NCBI RefSeq assembly: GCF_029892425.1
Contig: NZ_JARXWB010000034.1
Coordinates: 1-64,000 of the forward strand
Direction of reading: 5' to 3'
Source of the DNA: Bradyrhizobium sp. BR13661
GTDB taxonomy: Bacteria > Pseudomonadota > Alphaproteobacteria > Rhizobiales > Xanthobacteraceae
Length of the DNA: 64,000 bases
Part shown: one piece after another, positions 37,083 through 44,821 of the stretch
Layout of the letters: every line of letters begins with the position of its first letter
How positions within the stretch are numbered: position 1 is the first letter of the stretch
Made by a program: the position numbers and the translations under genes
The notes under the pieces: model-generated
What the model saw: the letters and a program-made list of their open reading frames with translations, nothing else
Told to the model about the DNA's origin: nothing
Database searches by the model: none

Positions 37083-37098
37083 TGTCGCAAATCCGACA
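37083..37098. promoter_or_regulatory. Shared NifA site between the unknown gene and iscA-nfu-nifS
   Basis: TGT-CGCAAATCCG-ACA, exact TGT-N10-ACA, lies between two outward-facing sigma54 promoters: 63 bases from the plus-strand one and 119 from the minus-strand one. It is the clearest case of a bidirectional NifA site here. Confidence 0.78.
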
Positions 37099-37161
37099 AG
37101 CGTCGCAAACATAACAGAAGCATGCTTCGCGAAAACGAAGGTGTTTCAGTAACATACGCTC

Positions 37162-37177
37162 TGGCACGGGACTTGCG
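37162..37177 (+). promoter_or_regulatory. Sigma54 promoter of iscA-nfu-nifS-nifT
   Basis: TGGCACGGGACTTGCG has full TGGCAC and TTGC with N10 spacing. It is 39 bases before the iscA-like start. Confidence 0.85.
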
Positions 37178-37216
37178 ATCCCTCTTCGCGACAGACCCAG
37201 ACAGCGAGGGCGAGCG

Positions 37217-37537
37217 ATGATCAACCTGACGGACAGCGCGGTGAATGCAGTGAAGACCGCTATCTCCTCCGCGGCGCAGCCGGCGAGCGGCTTGCGCATC
37301 ATGGTCGAGACCGGCGGCTGCGCCGGCTTCAAATACATGATGGGTCTCGCCGATGAGGCCAAGCCCGACGACACCGTGATCGAACGCGGCGGCGTGAAGG
37401 TATTCGTCGACAATGCGAGCCACGAACATCTCAGCGGCACCACGATCGATTTCGTCGTCGCGCTCGAAGGCTCCGGCTTCACCTTCGACAATCCCAATGC
37501 GAAGTCGAGCTGCTCCTGCGGCAAGTCTTTCAGCTGA
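37217..37537 (+). CDS. IscA/HesB-type Fe-S protein (nif)
   Basis: A 106-residue A-type Fe-S carrier. Conserved Cys are in ETGGCAGFKYMM (about residue 35) and the C-terminal CSCGKSF (C-x-C). It probably receives clusters and passes them to nitrogenase proteins or holds iron. It is first in the iscA-nfu-nifS-nifT-SIR2 set. A second A-type protein is at 42266. Confidence 0.92.
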   Translation: MINLTDSAVNAVKTAISSAAQPASGLRIMVETGGCAGFKYMMGLADEAKPDDTVIERGGVKVFVDNASHEHLSGTTIDFVVALEGSGFTFDNPNAKSSCSCGKSFS

Positions 37538-37568
37538 GCCGTCCCCGTCGATCTGCAAGAAAGAGATC

Positions 37569-37868
37569 ATGAAAATGCTCGTTGAATCCGAACATCTGAA
37601 GCAGGCGCCGGTCGCCGAACCCAGCGATCGCGAACGCATCATTCGCGCCGTGCTTGACGAGGTCCGTCCCAATCTCAAGCGCGACGGCGGCGATTGCGAG
37701 CTGCTTGAGATCGACGGCAACAAGATCATGGTCAGGCTCACCGGGGCCTGCGTGTTCTGCAAGCTCGCCAGCGCGACGCTGGAAGGAATTCAGGCCCGCC
37801 TGATCGAGCGGCTCGGCGAGTTCGTCCGCCTGATCCCCGTTGCCGGAGCAGCAAAGCCTCGTCACTGA
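37569..37868 (+). CDS. Nfu-type protein, NifU C-terminal domain only
   Basis: A 99-residue protein equal to the C-terminal domain of NifU: RAVLDEVRPNLKRDGGDCELL, then VRLTGACVFCKLASATLEGIQ with the C-x2-C cluster site. The N-terminal scaffold domain and central [2Fe-2S] domain of full NifU are absent, and I find them nowhere else in the window. A later ATG at 37575 is possible. It precedes nifS, where nifU usually sits. Confidence 0.88.
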   Translation: MKMLVESEHLKQAPVAEPSDRERIIRAVLDEVRPNLKRDGGDCELLEIDGNKIMVRLTGACVFCKLASATLEGIQARLIERLGEFVRLIPVAGAAKPRH

Positions 37869-37896
37869 ACAGCTTCGACGTTGGGAGAGGGATTCC

Positions 37897-39093
37897 GTGC
37901 GGCCGATCTACCTCGACAACAATGCGACGACCCGCACGGATTCCTCCGTCGTCGCGGCGATGCTGCCGTTCTTCACGGACCAGTTCGGCAATGCGTCTTC
38001 GGCGCATGCATTCGGCAGTGACGTCGCCGAGGCGGTGAGGGAGGCGCGGCGCAGTGTTCAGGGCCTGATCGGCGCAGCGTTCGATCACGAGATCATCTTC
38101 ACCTCGGGCGGCACCGAATCCGATAACGCGGCGATCCTGTCGGCGCTTGCCGTGCAGGACGGGCGCGACGAGATCGTCACCACAGCCGTTGAACACCCTG
38201 CCGTGCTTTCGCTGGTCGAGGATCTCGCGCGTCGCGGCATCAGGAGCCATCTCATCCCCGTCGACAGGCGCGGACGGCTCGACATCGAGGCCTATCGGCG
38301 TGCGCTCGGTCCGCGCACCGCGATCGCCTCCGTGATGTGGGCCAACAACGAGACTGGCACCCTGTTTCCTGTCGAGTTCCTGGCGAAGATGGCCCGTTCG
38401 GCCGGCGCGGTGTTTCACACCGACGCCGTGCAGGCGGTGGGACGGATTCCGATCGATCTGAATGCAACCGAGATCGACATGCTCTCGTTGTCCGGCCACA
38501 AATTGCATGGACCCAAGGGAATCGGCGCGCTTTACGTGCGCAAGGGAACAAAATTCAAGCCGCTGATCCTGGGCGGTCCGCAGGAGCGTCGCCGCCGGGC
38601 CGGCACCGAAAACGTTCCTGGTATCGTCGGTCTCGGCAAGGCGGCCGAAATTGCAGCGGCGCAACTGCAGCAGGAGCAAGCCGGGATCGCCGAGCTGCGT
38701 GACCGGATGGAGCGGGGAATCCTGCAACTCGGCCATTGTATGGTGCTGGGGGACGTCAAGAGCCGGCTGCCGAATACGTCGAATATCGCCTTCGAGCACG
38801 TCGAAGGCGAGGCGATCATCCACCACCTGAACCGCGCGGGCATTGCCGCCTCGCTCGGATCGGCTTGTGCCTCCGGATCGATGGAGCCTTCGCACGTGCT
38901 GCGCGCGATGAACGTACCGCCGCAGTCGCTGCGCGGCGCGATTCGGTTCTCACTGTCACGCGAAACGACGGTCGACGAAATCGACCGCGTTCTGCACGAA
39001 CTGCCGGACATCCTATCGAAACTGAGAGCATTGTCTCCTTCGTGGCTCGAGTGCGCGAGCGGCACCTCTCTGACCGAGGAACTCAGCTCATGA
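37897..39093 (+). CDS. nifS: NifS, cysteine desulfurase (type I)
   Basis: PLP enzyme of 398 aa that supplies sulfur for nitrogenase clusters. It has IYLDNNATTRTDSSV at the start, TSGGTESDNAAI, the PLP-Lys motif LSLSGHKLHGPKG (Lys near residue 205) and the Cys loop GSACASGSMEPSHVL. I start at the GTG at 37897 because GGGAGAGG lies just before and VRPIYLDNNAT fits the family; an in-frame ATG at 37840 would overlap the nfu gene. Its stop overlaps nifT (ATGA). Confidence 0.95.
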   Translation: MRPIYLDNNATTRTDSSVVAAMLPFFTDQFGNASSAHAFGSDVAEAVREARRSVQGLIGAAFDHEIIFTSGGTESDNAAILSALAVQDGRDEIVTTAVEHPAVLSLVEDLARRGIRSHLIPVDRRGRLDIEAYRRALGPRTAIASVMWANNETGTLFPVEFLAKMARSAGAVFHTDAVQAVGRIPIDLNATEIDMLSLSGHKLHGPKGIGALYVRKGTKFKPLILGGPQERRRRAGTENVPGIVGLGKAAEIAAAQLQQEQAGIAELRDRMERGILQLGHCMVLGDVKSRLPNTSNIAFEHVEGEAIIHHLNRAGIAASLGSACASGSMEPSHVLRAMNVPPQSLRGAIRFSLSRETTVDEIDRVLHELPDILSKLRALSPSWLECASGTSLTEELSS

Positions 39094-39311
39094 AAGTCAT
39101 GATTCGCCGATCGCCGGAGACTGGCCTGTCCATCTACGTGCCGAAGAAGGATCTCGAGGAGCCGATCGTCGAATCCGAGCATGAGACGCTGTGGGGCGGC
39201 TGGATCAAGATCGCCAATGGCTGGGTGCTCGACTTGCCGCAGATGGCCGCCGACACCAACCTGCCGATCACCATCAACGCCAAGAAGCGTGGCGGAGAGG
39301 GAGACGAGTGA
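39090..39311 (+). CDS. nifT: NifT/FixU
   Basis: A 73-residue NifT protein: MKVMIRRSPETGLSIYVPKK, then LWGGWIKIANGWVLDLP and NLPITINAKKRGG. It is small, beta-rich and of unknown biochemical function. The start overlaps nifS by four bases and its stop shares a base with the SIR2-like gene, so all three are probably co-translated. Confidence 0.94.
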   Translation: MKVMIRRSPETGLSIYVPKKDLEEPIVESEHETLWGGWIKIANGWVLDLPQMAADTNLPITINAKKRGGEGDE

Positions 39312-40177
39312 TGAATGCGCCTGTCCCGCAGATCGATTTCGCCGCTCCGGCCGATGCTGAAGCCATCCTCGGCGACGTCGTCGCGCGGCTGCGCGGCGGC
39401 AACGTCATCCCTTATCTCGGGCCCGGCGTGGTCGAGCTTGGCGAGCCGGCGGTGCCAATGAATCCGGAAGCGCTGGCGGCCTTTTTCGGGACGAGGGTCG
39501 CATTGCCGCGACGTGCCCGCGGCAATGCATGGGCCTCGGCCCAGCATATCGAGAGCACCAGGCATCGCGCCACGGTCACTGCGCTGATGACGGACGCATT
39601 TGCCGCCCCGGTCGCGCCGACCGCGCTACATCGCTATCTTGCCACGCTGCCGCTGCCTTTGATCGTCGACAGCTGGTACGACGGCGCAATGCGAAGCGCG
39701 CTGGTGGGGCGCAGCGACTGGGGCGAGATTCAGGGAATCACCCGCGCCGGCATCGGCGAGGACCGCTGGTTCCGGTTCTACGATGCTGCGGGCCAGGAGG
39801 TCGATCGTACGCAAGCCAAGACGTGGACGACGATCCTCTACAAGCCACACGGCAGCGTCGCGCCCGCAAAGAATTTCCTGATCTCCGACGCCGACTATGT
39901 CGAGGTCCTCACCGAGATCGACATCCAGACGCCGATCCCGGACGAGGTCAAGGAGCGACGCATGGGGCGCAGCTTCCTGTTCCTCGGCTGCCGTTTCAAC
40001 GATCAGCTCTTGCGGACCTATGCAAGGCAGCTGTCGAAGCGTTCGGCCGACACGCACTATGCCGTGGTCGAACCGGACACGCTATCGAAGAACGAGCTGC
40101 GCTTCCTGGTGAGCCAGGGCCTGACCCCACTTGCCATTCCGCTGGCGCGCGCGATCGAGATCGTTCTCGCAGGCTAA
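39311..40177 (+). CDS. SIR2-like domain protein linked to nifT
   Basis: A 288-residue protein with a SIR2-like fold signature: NVIPYLGPGVVELG near residues 30-43 resembles the NAD-binding G-A-G loop of SIR2-like proteins (with P for A). DTHYAVVEPD and LGCRFNDQLLRTYA (F-L-G-x-x-F-x-D type) fit the C-terminal part. It lacks an obvious Zn ribbon, so sirtuin deacylase activity is not assured. It starts one base inside the nifT stop, so it belongs to the nifS-nifT unit. Its role in fixation is unknown. Confidence 0.7.
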   Translation: MNAPVPQIDFAAPADAEAILGDVVARLRGGNVIPYLGPGVVELGEPAVPMNPEALAAFFGTRVALPRRARGNAWASAQHIESTRHRATVTALMTDAFAAPVAPTALHRYLATLPLPLIVDSWYDGAMRSALVGRSDWGEIQGITRAGIGEDRWFRFYDAAGQEVDRTQAKTWTTILYKPHGSVAPAKNFLISDADYVEVLTEIDIQTPIPDEVKERRMGRSFLFLGCRFNDQLLRTYARQLSKRSADTHYAVVEPDTLSKNELRFLVSQGLTPLAIPLARAIEIVLAG

Positions 40178-40205
40178 CTTCCGTCGAAATTGCTGACCTG
40201 CCCCG

Positions 40206-40230
40206 CCGCCGCGCTGCGTTCGCGCGGCGG
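40206..40230 (+). terminator. Hairpin after the nifS-nifT-SIR2 set
   Basis: CCGCCGCGC (40206-40214) pairs with GCGCGGCGG (40222-40230) over a 7-base loop, 29 bases after the SIR2-like stop and before the nifB promoter. There is no T-run, so it is a moderate terminator candidate. Confidence 0.5.
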
Positions 40231-40265
40231 AGCGCGTCGATGCCAGTTGTCGACGATGTCGCGTC

Positions 40266-40281
40266 TGTCACTTTTCCAACA
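40266..40281. promoter_or_regulatory. NifA upstream site of nifB
   Basis: TGT-CACTTTTCCA-ACA, exact TGT-N10-ACA, 77 bases before the nifB -24 element. Confidence 0.75.
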
Positions 40282-40323
40282 TGCGTTGGCAAACCGACAT
40301 TCTCCAACGCGGACGCTAACTCC

Positions 40324-40337
40324 TTGACGTACGTCAA
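40324..40337. promoter_or_regulatory. FixK/FNR-type box in the nifB promoter
   Basis: TTGACGTACGTCAA is a perfect 14-base palindrome that fits the TTGA-N6-TCAA box of FixK/FNR regulators. It lies between the NifA site and the -24 element, about 55 bases before the expected start of transcription. It could add low-oxygen control or bend/compete in the looping region. Confidence 0.5.
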
Positions 40338-40358
40338 GAAAGCCGCGTTGCCCGGCGG

Positions 40359-40374
40359 TGGCATGCAGGTTGCT
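40359..40374 (+). promoter_or_regulatory. Sigma54 promoter of nifB
   Basis: TGGCATGCAGGTTGCT has TGGCA, N10 spacing and TTGC. It is 83 bases before nifB. Confidence 0.82.
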
Positions 40375-40457
40375 AATACCTTTCTAGAACGACTCTTAGG
40401 ACGCTTCTCGAAATCAGAGCCCGCAAATCCGTTCGGCTTGCAAGGAGAACTGAGCAA

Positions 40458-42020
40458 ATGGACGTTTCAGCGCAACACGACGCCAGCAGCACCGGTCCCG
40501 TCGCCGACGTCGGCGAGATCATGCAAGCCATCGCCGATCACAAGGGCTGCGGCACCAGTGGTGGCAGCGGCAAGGCAAGCTGCGGATCGCAGGCAGGCCA
40601 GGGCGATCTGCCGACCGAGATCTGGGAGAAGGTGAAGAACCATCCCTGCTACAGCGAGGAGGCGCACCATCATTATGCGCGCATGCATGTTGCTGTCGCG
40701 CCTGCCTGCAACATTCAGTGCAACTACTGCAATCGCAAATACGACTGCGCCAATGAATCGCGCCCCGGCGTCGTCAGCGAGAAGCTGACGCCGGAGCAGG
40801 CCGCCAAGAAGGTGCTCGCGGTCGCCTCCACCATTCCCCAGATGACCGTGCTCGGCATCGCCGGTCCCGGCGATCCGCTGGCCAATCCGGAAAAGACCTT
40901 CAAGACCTTCGAGCTGATCTACAATACCGCACCCGACATCAAGCTGTGCCTGTCGACCAACGGCCTCATGCTGCCGGACCACGTCGACACCATTGCGAAG
41001 TACAATGTCGACCACGTCACCATCACCATCAACATGGTCGATCCCGAGATCGGCGCGCAGATCTATCCCTGGATCTTCTACAAGCACAAGCGCTACACCG
41101 GCTACGAGGCCGCCAAGATCCTGACCGATCGCCAGCTGCAGGGCCTGGAAATGCTGACCGAGCGCGGCATTCTCTGCAAGGTCAACTCGGTGATGATCCC
41201 TGGGATCAACGACCAGCACTTGGTCGAGGTCAACAGGGCGGTGAAGTCGCGCGGTGCCTTCCTGCACAACATCATGCCGCTGATCTCCGCGCCCGAGCAC
41301 GGCACTGTGTTCGGCCTGAACGGCCAGCGCGGTCCGAGCGCGCAGGAGCTGAAAGCGCTGCAGGATTCCTGCGAAGGCGAGATGAACATGATGCGGCATT
41401 GCCGCCAGTGCCGCGCCGACGCGGTCGGCCTGCTCGGCGAAGATCGCAGCGCCGAGTTCACCACCGACAAGATCATGGCGATGGAGGTGAAATACGACGC
41501 CGATACCCGCAAGGCCTACCAGGCCAAGGTCGAGGAGGAGCGTGTCGCCAAGGTCGCCGCCAAGCAGGAGGAGCTCAACGAGCTCGCAGGCCTTTCCAGC
41601 GACATCAAGGTCTTGGCCGCGGTCGCGACCAAGGGCTCCGGCCTGATCAACGAACATTTCGGCCACGCCAAGGAGTTTCAGGTCTACGAACTCTCCACGG
41701 CAGGCGCCAAATTTGTCGGCCATCGCCGCGTCGACCTCTACTGCCAGGGCGGTTACGGCGAGGAAGACAGTCTCGAGACCATCATCCGCGCCATCAACGA
41801 CTGCCATGCGGTGTTCGTGGCCAAGATCGGCGGCTGCCCGAAGGGCGATTTGATCAAGGCCGGGATCGAGCCGGTCGATCAATACGCCCACGAATTCATC
41901 GAGAAGTCGGCGATCGCCTGGTTCAAGGCCTATCTCGACAAGGTCAACAGCGGCGAGATCGAGCACGCGGAGCGCGGCGATGCCGCCATCCGCCAGGGCG
42001 CGCTGATTTCGGCGGCGTGA
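40458..42020 (+). CDS. nifB: NifB, radical SAM FeMo-co core synthase
   Basis: Builds NifB-co, the [8Fe-9S-C] core of the cofactor. Length is 520 aa. The radical SAM Cys are in CNIQCNYCNR (C-x3-C-x2-C, about residues 85-92). Other cluster Cys/His sites are NHPCYSEEAHHHYARMH and the later MRHCRQCRADAVG. From about residue 385 a NifX-like domain follows (DIKVLAAVATKGSGLINEHFG). The N-terminal Gly/Ser-rich KGCGTSGGSGKASCG stretch is common in rhizobia. It leads a long run of overlapping genes. Confidence 0.98.
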   Translation: MDVSAQHDASSTGPVADVGEIMQAIADHKGCGTSGGSGKASCGSQAGQGDLPTEIWEKVKNHPCYSEEAHHHYARMHVAVAPACNIQCNYCNRKYDCANESRPGVVSEKLTPEQAAKKVLAVASTIPQMTVLGIAGPGDPLANPEKTFKTFELIYNTAPDIKLCLSTNGLMLPDHVDTIAKYNVDHVTITINMVDPEIGAQIYPWIFYKHKRYTGYEAAKILTDRQLQGLEMLTERGILCKVNSVMIPGINDQHLVEVNRAVKSRGAFLHNIMPLISAPEHGTVFGLNGQRGPSAQELKALQDSCEGEMNMMRHCRQCRADAVGLLGEDRSAEFTTDKIMAMEVKYDADTRKAYQAKVEEERVAKVAAKQEELNELAGLSSDIKVLAAVATKGSGLINEHFGHAKEFQVYELSTAGAKFVGHRRVDLYCQGGYGEEDSLETIIRAINDCHAVFVAKIGGCPKGDLIKAGIEPVDQYAHEFIEKSAIAWFKAYLDKVNSGEIEHAERGDAAIRQGALISAA

Positions 42021-42030
42021 GGAGAGACCG

Positions 42031-42255
42031 ATGCCATTCAAGATCATCGCCTCGCAGTGCACGAGCTGCTCGGCCTGCGAGCCGGAATGCCCGAACGTCG
42101 CAATCCGCGAGAAGGGCGGGACGTTCGTGATCGATCCGAAGAAATGTACCGAGTGCCTTGGTCATTTCGACGAGCCGCAATGCGTGGCGGTGTGCCCGGT
42201 CGACAACACCTGCGTGATCGATACGTCGCTGCCGCGCTACCAGGCACCAGCTTGA
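42031..42255 (+). CDS. frxA: FrxA-like 2[4Fe-4S] ferredoxin after nifB
   Basis: A 74-residue ferredoxin, close to FdxN (20320). The motifs are CTSCSACEPECP and CTECLGHFDEPQCVAVCP. A ferredoxin gene follows nifB in Bradyrhizobium (frxA), and it probably supplies electrons to NifB. It starts 10 bases after nifB with a GGAGAG ribosome site. Confidence 0.92.
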   Translation: MPFKIIASQCTSCSACEPECPNVAIREKGGTFVIDPKKCTECLGHFDEPQCVAVCPVDNTCVIDTSLPRYQAPA

Positions 42256-42265
42256 GGGGAACGAC

Positions 42266-42574
42266 ATGAACTTTACGATCACACCGGCGGCGCAGAAATT
42301 CATGCGCATGATGCTTCGGGTCGACGGCGGCGCGGGGAGCGGCTTTCGCCTCGCCGTCAGCCCGGGCGGCTGCTCGGGTCTTGCGGCGGACATCCACGTG
42401 CTGGCTGCGCCGCAGGCCGGCGATGCCGTGGTCGAGCGGGACGGCGTCAAGTTGTTCCTGCCGGCCGAAAGCCGGCTGCTGCTCGACGGCGTCACCATCG
42501 ATTTCGCGGATACGGCAACCCAGACCGGGCTCGTGTTCCACGATCCGAAGCAGGTCTCCTGCGGCCACCATTGA
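42266..42574 (+). CDS. HesB/IscA-like protein after frxA
   Basis: A 102-residue A-type Fe-S protein. Cys are in SPGGCSGLAADIH (about residue 36) and near the end in VSCGHH. The C-terminal pair is C-G-H-H rather than C-x-C, so one ligand may be His or the site is degenerate. Compare the canonical 37217 protein, which ends CSCGKS. It is part of the nifB operon. Confidence 0.85.
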   Translation: MNFTITPAAQKFMRMMLRVDGGAGSGFRLAVSPGGCSGLAADIHVLAAPQAGDAVVERDGVKLFLPAESRLLLDGVTIDFADTATQTGLVFHDPKQVSCGHH

Positions 42575-42584
42575 ACAGGCGACA

Positions 42585-43118
42585 ATGATGCCGGAGCCGT
42601 TCGTCAGCCCGCAGGTCGAGATCAACGAGGCGCTCGTCACCAGCGCCTTGCTCGGCCGCGGACTGCCGAGCGAGGCGGAACATCATCTGTGGGAGGCGGG
42701 GCTCTCCTATCACCTGGACGACATCGCAGAAGGTCATCTGCGCGAAGCCGAGGCGCTGGCGCCCGGCCATGCGGCCGTGCTGATCGGCCTCTATCGCTTC
42801 TACTTCTACAAGGGCCGTCTGGCCGAGGCGCTCGATGTCGCCCGTCGCTGTCTGCTCAAGGCGGGCGAAGAGAACAACTTTTCTACCGATTGGCGCTGTG
42901 TGCGGGCCGGCGATGCCGAGTTCGGCCGCTATGAGAATATCCTGCCGCGCTTCTTCCTGTTCTCGCTGAAGGGCTACGCCTATCTGCAGATGCGCCTTGG
43001 CGAGACCGATGAGGGGCGGCTGGCGGTCGAGAAGCTGCTGGAGCTCGATCCCACCGACAAGATCGGCGCCAGGGTGCTGCTCGGCGTGCTCGAGCGGATG
43101 GGGCAGGACGATGACTGA
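42585..43118 (+). CDS. TPR-type protein 1 of the nif island
   Basis: A 177-residue helical protein with tetratricopeptide-like repeats: AEGHLREAEALAPGHAAVLIGLYRF, then YKGRLAEALDVARRCLLKAG and GRLAVEKLLELDPTDKIGARVLL (key repeats). It is a probable protein-protein adaptor. A paralogue with the same order, including the ...GRL-x-EA... and ...DWR... segments, is at 49396. It overlaps the next gene by eight bases. An ATG at 42588 is equally possible. Confidence 0.75.
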   Translation: MMPEPFVSPQVEINEALVTSALLGRGLPSEAEHHLWEAGLSYHLDDIAEGHLREAEALAPGHAAVLIGLYRFYFYKGRLAEALDVARRCLLKAGEENNFSTDWRCVRAGDAEFGRYENILPRFFLFSLKGYAYLQMRLGETDEGRLAVEKLLELDPTDKIGARVLLGVLERMGQDDD

Positions 43119-43884
43119 CGACATCGACGAAGTCCTCGACTGGCAGGGACAGGAGGTCGATTGCGCCTCTTGCGCCCATCTGGCGCTCAACGGCGCCGGC
43201 GGCTGCCGGATCGGGCACGCTTGCGTCAACGATCGCTATGCGCGCCGCATCGACCGCTTCTTCAACTGGAATCCGGGCCTTGCCGACGGCTATCTCGCTC
43301 ACCCGCATTTTGAGGTACGCGCAATCGCCGCAAAGTTCGCCAATCTGTTTCTGCTCCCTCCGCTGCTCGGCGATGCCGACGAAACCGTGCGCTGGAACGC
43401 CGTCCGCCGCCTGCCCAGGCGCTATGCCCTGCGACTGCGCAAGGACCCGCATCGCGAAGTCAGGATGCGCGTTGCAACCCTGATAGACAACGACGATCTG
43501 GTGCCGATGGCGTCTGACGAGGATTACTATGTCCGCCTCGTCGTCGCGCGCAGGCTCGCCCCTTTGCTGCTCGGCCGGATGATCGAGGATCAGGAGGCGG
43601 AGGTGCGCCGCGTCGTGGCTCGCCGCATTCCCGACGAATGGCTGCTCGGCATGATCAACGATCGCGATGCTGCCGTGCGGCTCGAGATCGCGCAGCGGCT
43701 GTCGCCGGAGCTCCTGGCCCTGATGCGCCGCGACCCGGACTGGCGCATCCGCTACGAGGTCGCGAGCCGCGCCGCGGCCGGCGAGCTCATGGGACTGGTC
43801 GAGGACCAGGACGGACTGGTACGCGAGGTGGCGCGATCCCGGGTCGCCGTTCGACTGGAACGAGAAACGGGAGCGTCTGTATGA
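43111..43884 (+). CDS. LRV-type protein with N-terminal 4Fe-4S site
   Basis: A 257-residue protein. Near the start VDCASCAHLALNGAGGCRIGHAC has four Cys (C-x2-C ... C-x5-C) suited to a [4Fe-4S] cluster. After this come six or more leucine-rich-variant repeats (for example DPHREVRMRVATLID, EDYYVRLVVARRLAP, QEAEVRRVVARRIPD, RDAAVRLEIAQRLSP). The layout equals the LRV Fe-S protein known from the Azotobacter nif region, whose function is unknown. Its stop overlaps nifZ. Confidence 0.88.
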   Translation: MTDDIDEVLDWQGQEVDCASCAHLALNGAGGCRIGHACVNDRYARRIDRFFNWNPGLADGYLAHPHFEVRAIAAKFANLFLLPPLLGDADETVRWNAVRRLPRRYALRLRKDPHREVRMRVATLIDNDDLVPMASDEDYYVRLVVARRLAPLLLGRMIEDQEAEVRRVVARRIPDEWLLGMINDRDAAVRLEIAQRLSPELLALMRRDPDWRIRYEVASRAAAGELMGLVEDQDGLVREVARSRVAVRLERETGASV

Positions 43885-44198
43885 GCAACATCGTCCGCGA
43901 TAGCGATGTCGTCGAGCTGACGGCCCCGCCGTTCTTCTCGTTCGGGGAGAAGGTGCGGGCCAAGCGCACCATCCGCAACGATGGCACCTATGCCGGCAAG
44001 GAGATCGGCGACATCCTCGCCAAGAAGGGCGAGGTTGGTTACGTCGTCTCGATCGGCACCTTCCTTCAGCAATTCTACATCTATGGCGTCGAATTCCTCG
44101 AAAGCGGCAACCGCGTCGGGATGAAGCGCAAGGAGCTCGATCCCATCACTCCGCGGGATGTGCTCGAGGACATTCCGCTGCCGGAGGCTGCATCATGA
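43881..44198 (+). CDS. nifZ: NifZ
   Basis: A 105-residue NifZ with the full domain: FFSFGEKVRAKRTIRNDGTY, then GKEIGDILAKKGEVGYV and LQQFYIYGVEFLESGNRVGM. NifZ aids formation of the second P-cluster. It overlaps both neighbours by four bases (ATGA). Of the three NifZ-like proteins here this is the canonical one. Confidence 0.94.
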   Translation: MSNIVRDSDVVELTAPPFFSFGEKVRAKRTIRNDGTYAGKEIGDILAKKGEVGYVVSIGTFLQQFYIYGVEFLESGNRVGMKRKELDPITPRDVLEDIPLPEAAS

Positions 44199-44437
44199 TG
44201 ATCGAACCGAAATTGCCGAAGTACCAATGGGGCCAGCGCGTGAAGGCGGCGGTCGACCTTCTCAACGACGGCTCGTTTCCCGATGCGCCTGCCGAGGGTC
44301 TCCTCGTCGCTGTCGGCGGCACCGGCGAGATCGTCCAGGTCGGTCGGCATACGGACGCCAATCTGCCGATCTATCTCGTCGAATTCGGCGAGCGGCTGGT
44401 GGTCGGCTGCCTCGAAGAAGAAATCAGTCCGCTGTAG
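44195..44437 (+). CDS. Second NifZ-like protein
   Basis: An 80-residue protein: PKYQWGQRVKAAVDLLNDGS then GLLVAVGGTGEIVQVGRHTD and PIYLVEFGERLVVGCLEEEI. It follows the SH3-like NifZ pattern in shorter form. It overlaps nifZ by four bases, suggesting the two products act together. Confidence 0.8.
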   Translation: MMIEPKLPKYQWGQRVKAAVDLLNDGSFPDAPAEGLLVAVGGTGEIVQVGRHTDANLPIYLVEFGERLVVGCLEEEISPL

Positions 44438-44447
44438 GAGCGCCGCG

Positions 44448-44807
44448 ATGAATGCCGCCGTCCTCCGACAGCCAGCCGTGCGTTTGCCGGCGCATCCCAA
44501 CGAGCTCGATCGCAAGCGGATCGAGCGCGCCCTGGGATCGCGCAAGCGTTATCGCTACGTCTCGCCGGTCGTCACGGGCGTGACCGGCGGCTATCTCGTC
44601 GAGAGCCCCTGCTGCTCGCGCAACATCGACTCCGAGGGCGGCGTGATCGACGTCGCATTGCTGCACCACGATGCTGCGAGTGCAAGCTGGAAGCTGTTTC
44701 GCAAGGATCACGAGACCGGTGTCTGGGAGCTCCACGGCGTGCATCAGCGGCTGTCGTCGGTGACGGAGATCCTGAACGCGGATCCCGAGCGCGTGTTCTG
44801 GCAATGA
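44448..44807 (+). CDS. Unknown nif-linked protein (possibly DUF3024-like)
   Basis: A 119-residue protein. It has a basic N-terminal part (ELDRKRIERALGSRKRYRYV), a CC pair in ESPCCSRNIDSEGG, a beta-rich centre ending HDAASASWKLFRKDHETGVWELHG (key W, F, H) and RVFWQ at the end. The ELxxKRIExA opening recalls DUF3024, but I am not sure. It overlaps the next start region and lies in the nifB operon. Confidence 0.6.
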   Translation: MNAAVLRQPAVRLPAHPNELDRKRIERALGSRKRYRYVSPVVTGVTGGYLVESPCCSRNIDSEGGVIDVALLHHDAASASWKLFRKDHETGVWELHGVHQRLSSVTEILNADPERVFWQ

Positions 44808-44821
44808 TGGGAGACGGGAAC

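Noticed and set aside
37840..39093. Longer nifS starting at the ATG at 37840
   Set aside because: It overlaps the nfu gene by 29 bases. The GTG at 37897 has a good ribosome site and gives the standard NifS N-terminus.
40467..42062. Long minus-strand frame opposite nifB
   Set aside because: Antisense shadow of nifB with low-complexity composition and no ribosome site or motif.
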